From positions 1 through 22,830 of the forward strand of contig CAKORV010000015.1 of NCBI GenBank assembly GCA_934101625.1: 22,830 nucleotides of DNA, written 5' to 3'. The notes beneath the pieces are model-generated. The model saw only the letters and a list, made by a program, of their open reading frames with translations. It was not told where the DNA came from and ran no database searches. Origin of the DNA: an uncultured Bacilli bacterium. GTDB taxonomy: Bacteria; Bacillota_I; Bacilli_A; RF39; UBA660. How positions within the stretch are numbered: the first letter of the stretch is position 1; each line of letters starts with the position of its first letter. Both the position numbers and the translations under genes were made by a program. Positions 22,672 to 22,830 of this stretch are shown in pieces.

Positions 22672-22748
22672 TGGTCGGGAAGACAGGATTTGAACCTGCA
22701 ACCACCTGGTCCCAAACCAGGTGCTCTACCAAGTTGAGCCACTTCCCG
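22672..22748 (-). tRNA. tRNA-Pro (anticodon TGG)
   Basis: The cloverleaf reads with acceptor CGGGAAG / CTTCCCG, discriminator A and encoded CCA. The anticodon stem is CCTGG / CCAGG with loop TTTGGGA, and the T-loop is GGTTCAAATCC. The UGG anticodon reads proline codons CCN. It lies 5 bp downstream of tRNA-Arg in one unit. Confidence 0.96.
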
Positions 22749-22753
22749 ATAAC

Positions 22754-22830
22754 TGGTGTCCCCAAGAGGAGTCGAACCCCTAACCTTTTGATCCGTAGTC
22801 AAACGCTCTATCCAGTTGAGCTATGAGGAC
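22754..22830 (-). tRNA. tRNA-Arg (anticodon ACG)
   Basis: Acceptor GTCCTCA / TGGGGAC (one G-T pair), discriminator A and encoded CCA. The anticodon stem is TTTGA / TCAAA with loop CTACGGA, giving anticodon ACG (read as ICG) for CGN codons, and the T-loop is GGTTCGACTCC. The first base is the last base of the window, so the gene is complete but its promoter is outside. Confidence 0.95.

Noticed and set aside
22590..22802. A 70-residue minus-strand reading frame over the tRNA genes
   Set aside because: It runs through both tRNAs and the terminator and is a chance frame.
1..22830. Use of the mycoplasma genetic code (TGA as Trp), suggested by very high AT content and mycoplasma-like pilin genes
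   Set aside because: Several conserved ORFs end at TGA with the next ATG overlapping it (7727-7730, 13489-13492), and Trp is encoded by TGG throughout.
22672..22830. tRNA genes as the attachment site of an integrated element carrying the secretion genes
   Set aside because: No integrase and no second copy of a tRNA 3' end is visible in the window, and housekeeping genes (murC, two-component system) lie between the tRNAs and the locus.

Overview
The window is about 23 kb of very AT-rich DNA. TGA is used as a stop codon (for example in the ATGA overlaps at 7727-7730 and 13489-13492) and UGG as Trp, so the standard bacterial code applies. The mix of rpsP-khpA, spoVS, murC, an OmpR-type two-component system and Shine-Dalgarno-led genes points to a walled, low-GC Bacillota. 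An uncultured Bacilli/RF39- or Erysipelotrichia-like lineage is my best guess, from composition and gene style only. Nearly everything is on the minus strand, so transcription runs from high to low coordinates.

Right end (about 22830 to 21860): two tRNA genes (Arg-ACG, Pro-TGG) end in a rho-independent terminator. A gene-poor stretch of about 500 bp follows. It holds three degenerate copies of a 36-nt repeat of type II CRISPR style (two of them exactly 30 nt apart), a short frameshifted ORF, and then a 72-aa hypothetical gene. Next (21848 to 18278): an OmpR-family response regulator and its histidine kinase, an 11-codon ORF with its own Shine-Dalgarno sequence and terminator, and a murC gene cut by one in-frame TAA.

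Centre (18237 to 2155): 16 co-oriented genes form a type IV secretion / pilus-like apparatus. First comes a Tad-like set: a Cys-rich small pilin-like protein, a TadE-like protein and a TadZ/CpaE-like ATPase with a degenerate P-loop. Then come three tandem paralogous two-TM VirB2/TrbC-style pilin-like proteins with a C-x2-C-x8-C tail. Then soluble or membrane accessory proteins, including one with HExxH. Last is the core channel: a secreted protein with a pilin-like C-terminus, a VirB6/TrbL-like polytopic protein, a PrgI/VirB3-like protein, and VirB4 divided into an N-terminal-domain protein and an ATPase. A large bitopic protein carries SpoIID-like and C39-like domains, and a membrane-anchored protein closes the set. 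I find no relaxase, VirD4 coupling protein, integrase or attachment site. Five promoter-like sites with 17-bp spacers and three strong terminators divide the locus into sub-operons, and one pilin gene (130 aa) sits alone between its own promoter and terminator.

Left end (2093 to 1): a SigE/SigK-like sigma factor with an unusual C-terminal extension, spoVS, a type II/IV prepilin-like gene, rpsP and the start of khpA. The apparatus sits between housekeeping genes, which suggests a fixed chromosomal locus rather than an obvious mobile element. Its substrate cannot be read from the sequence.
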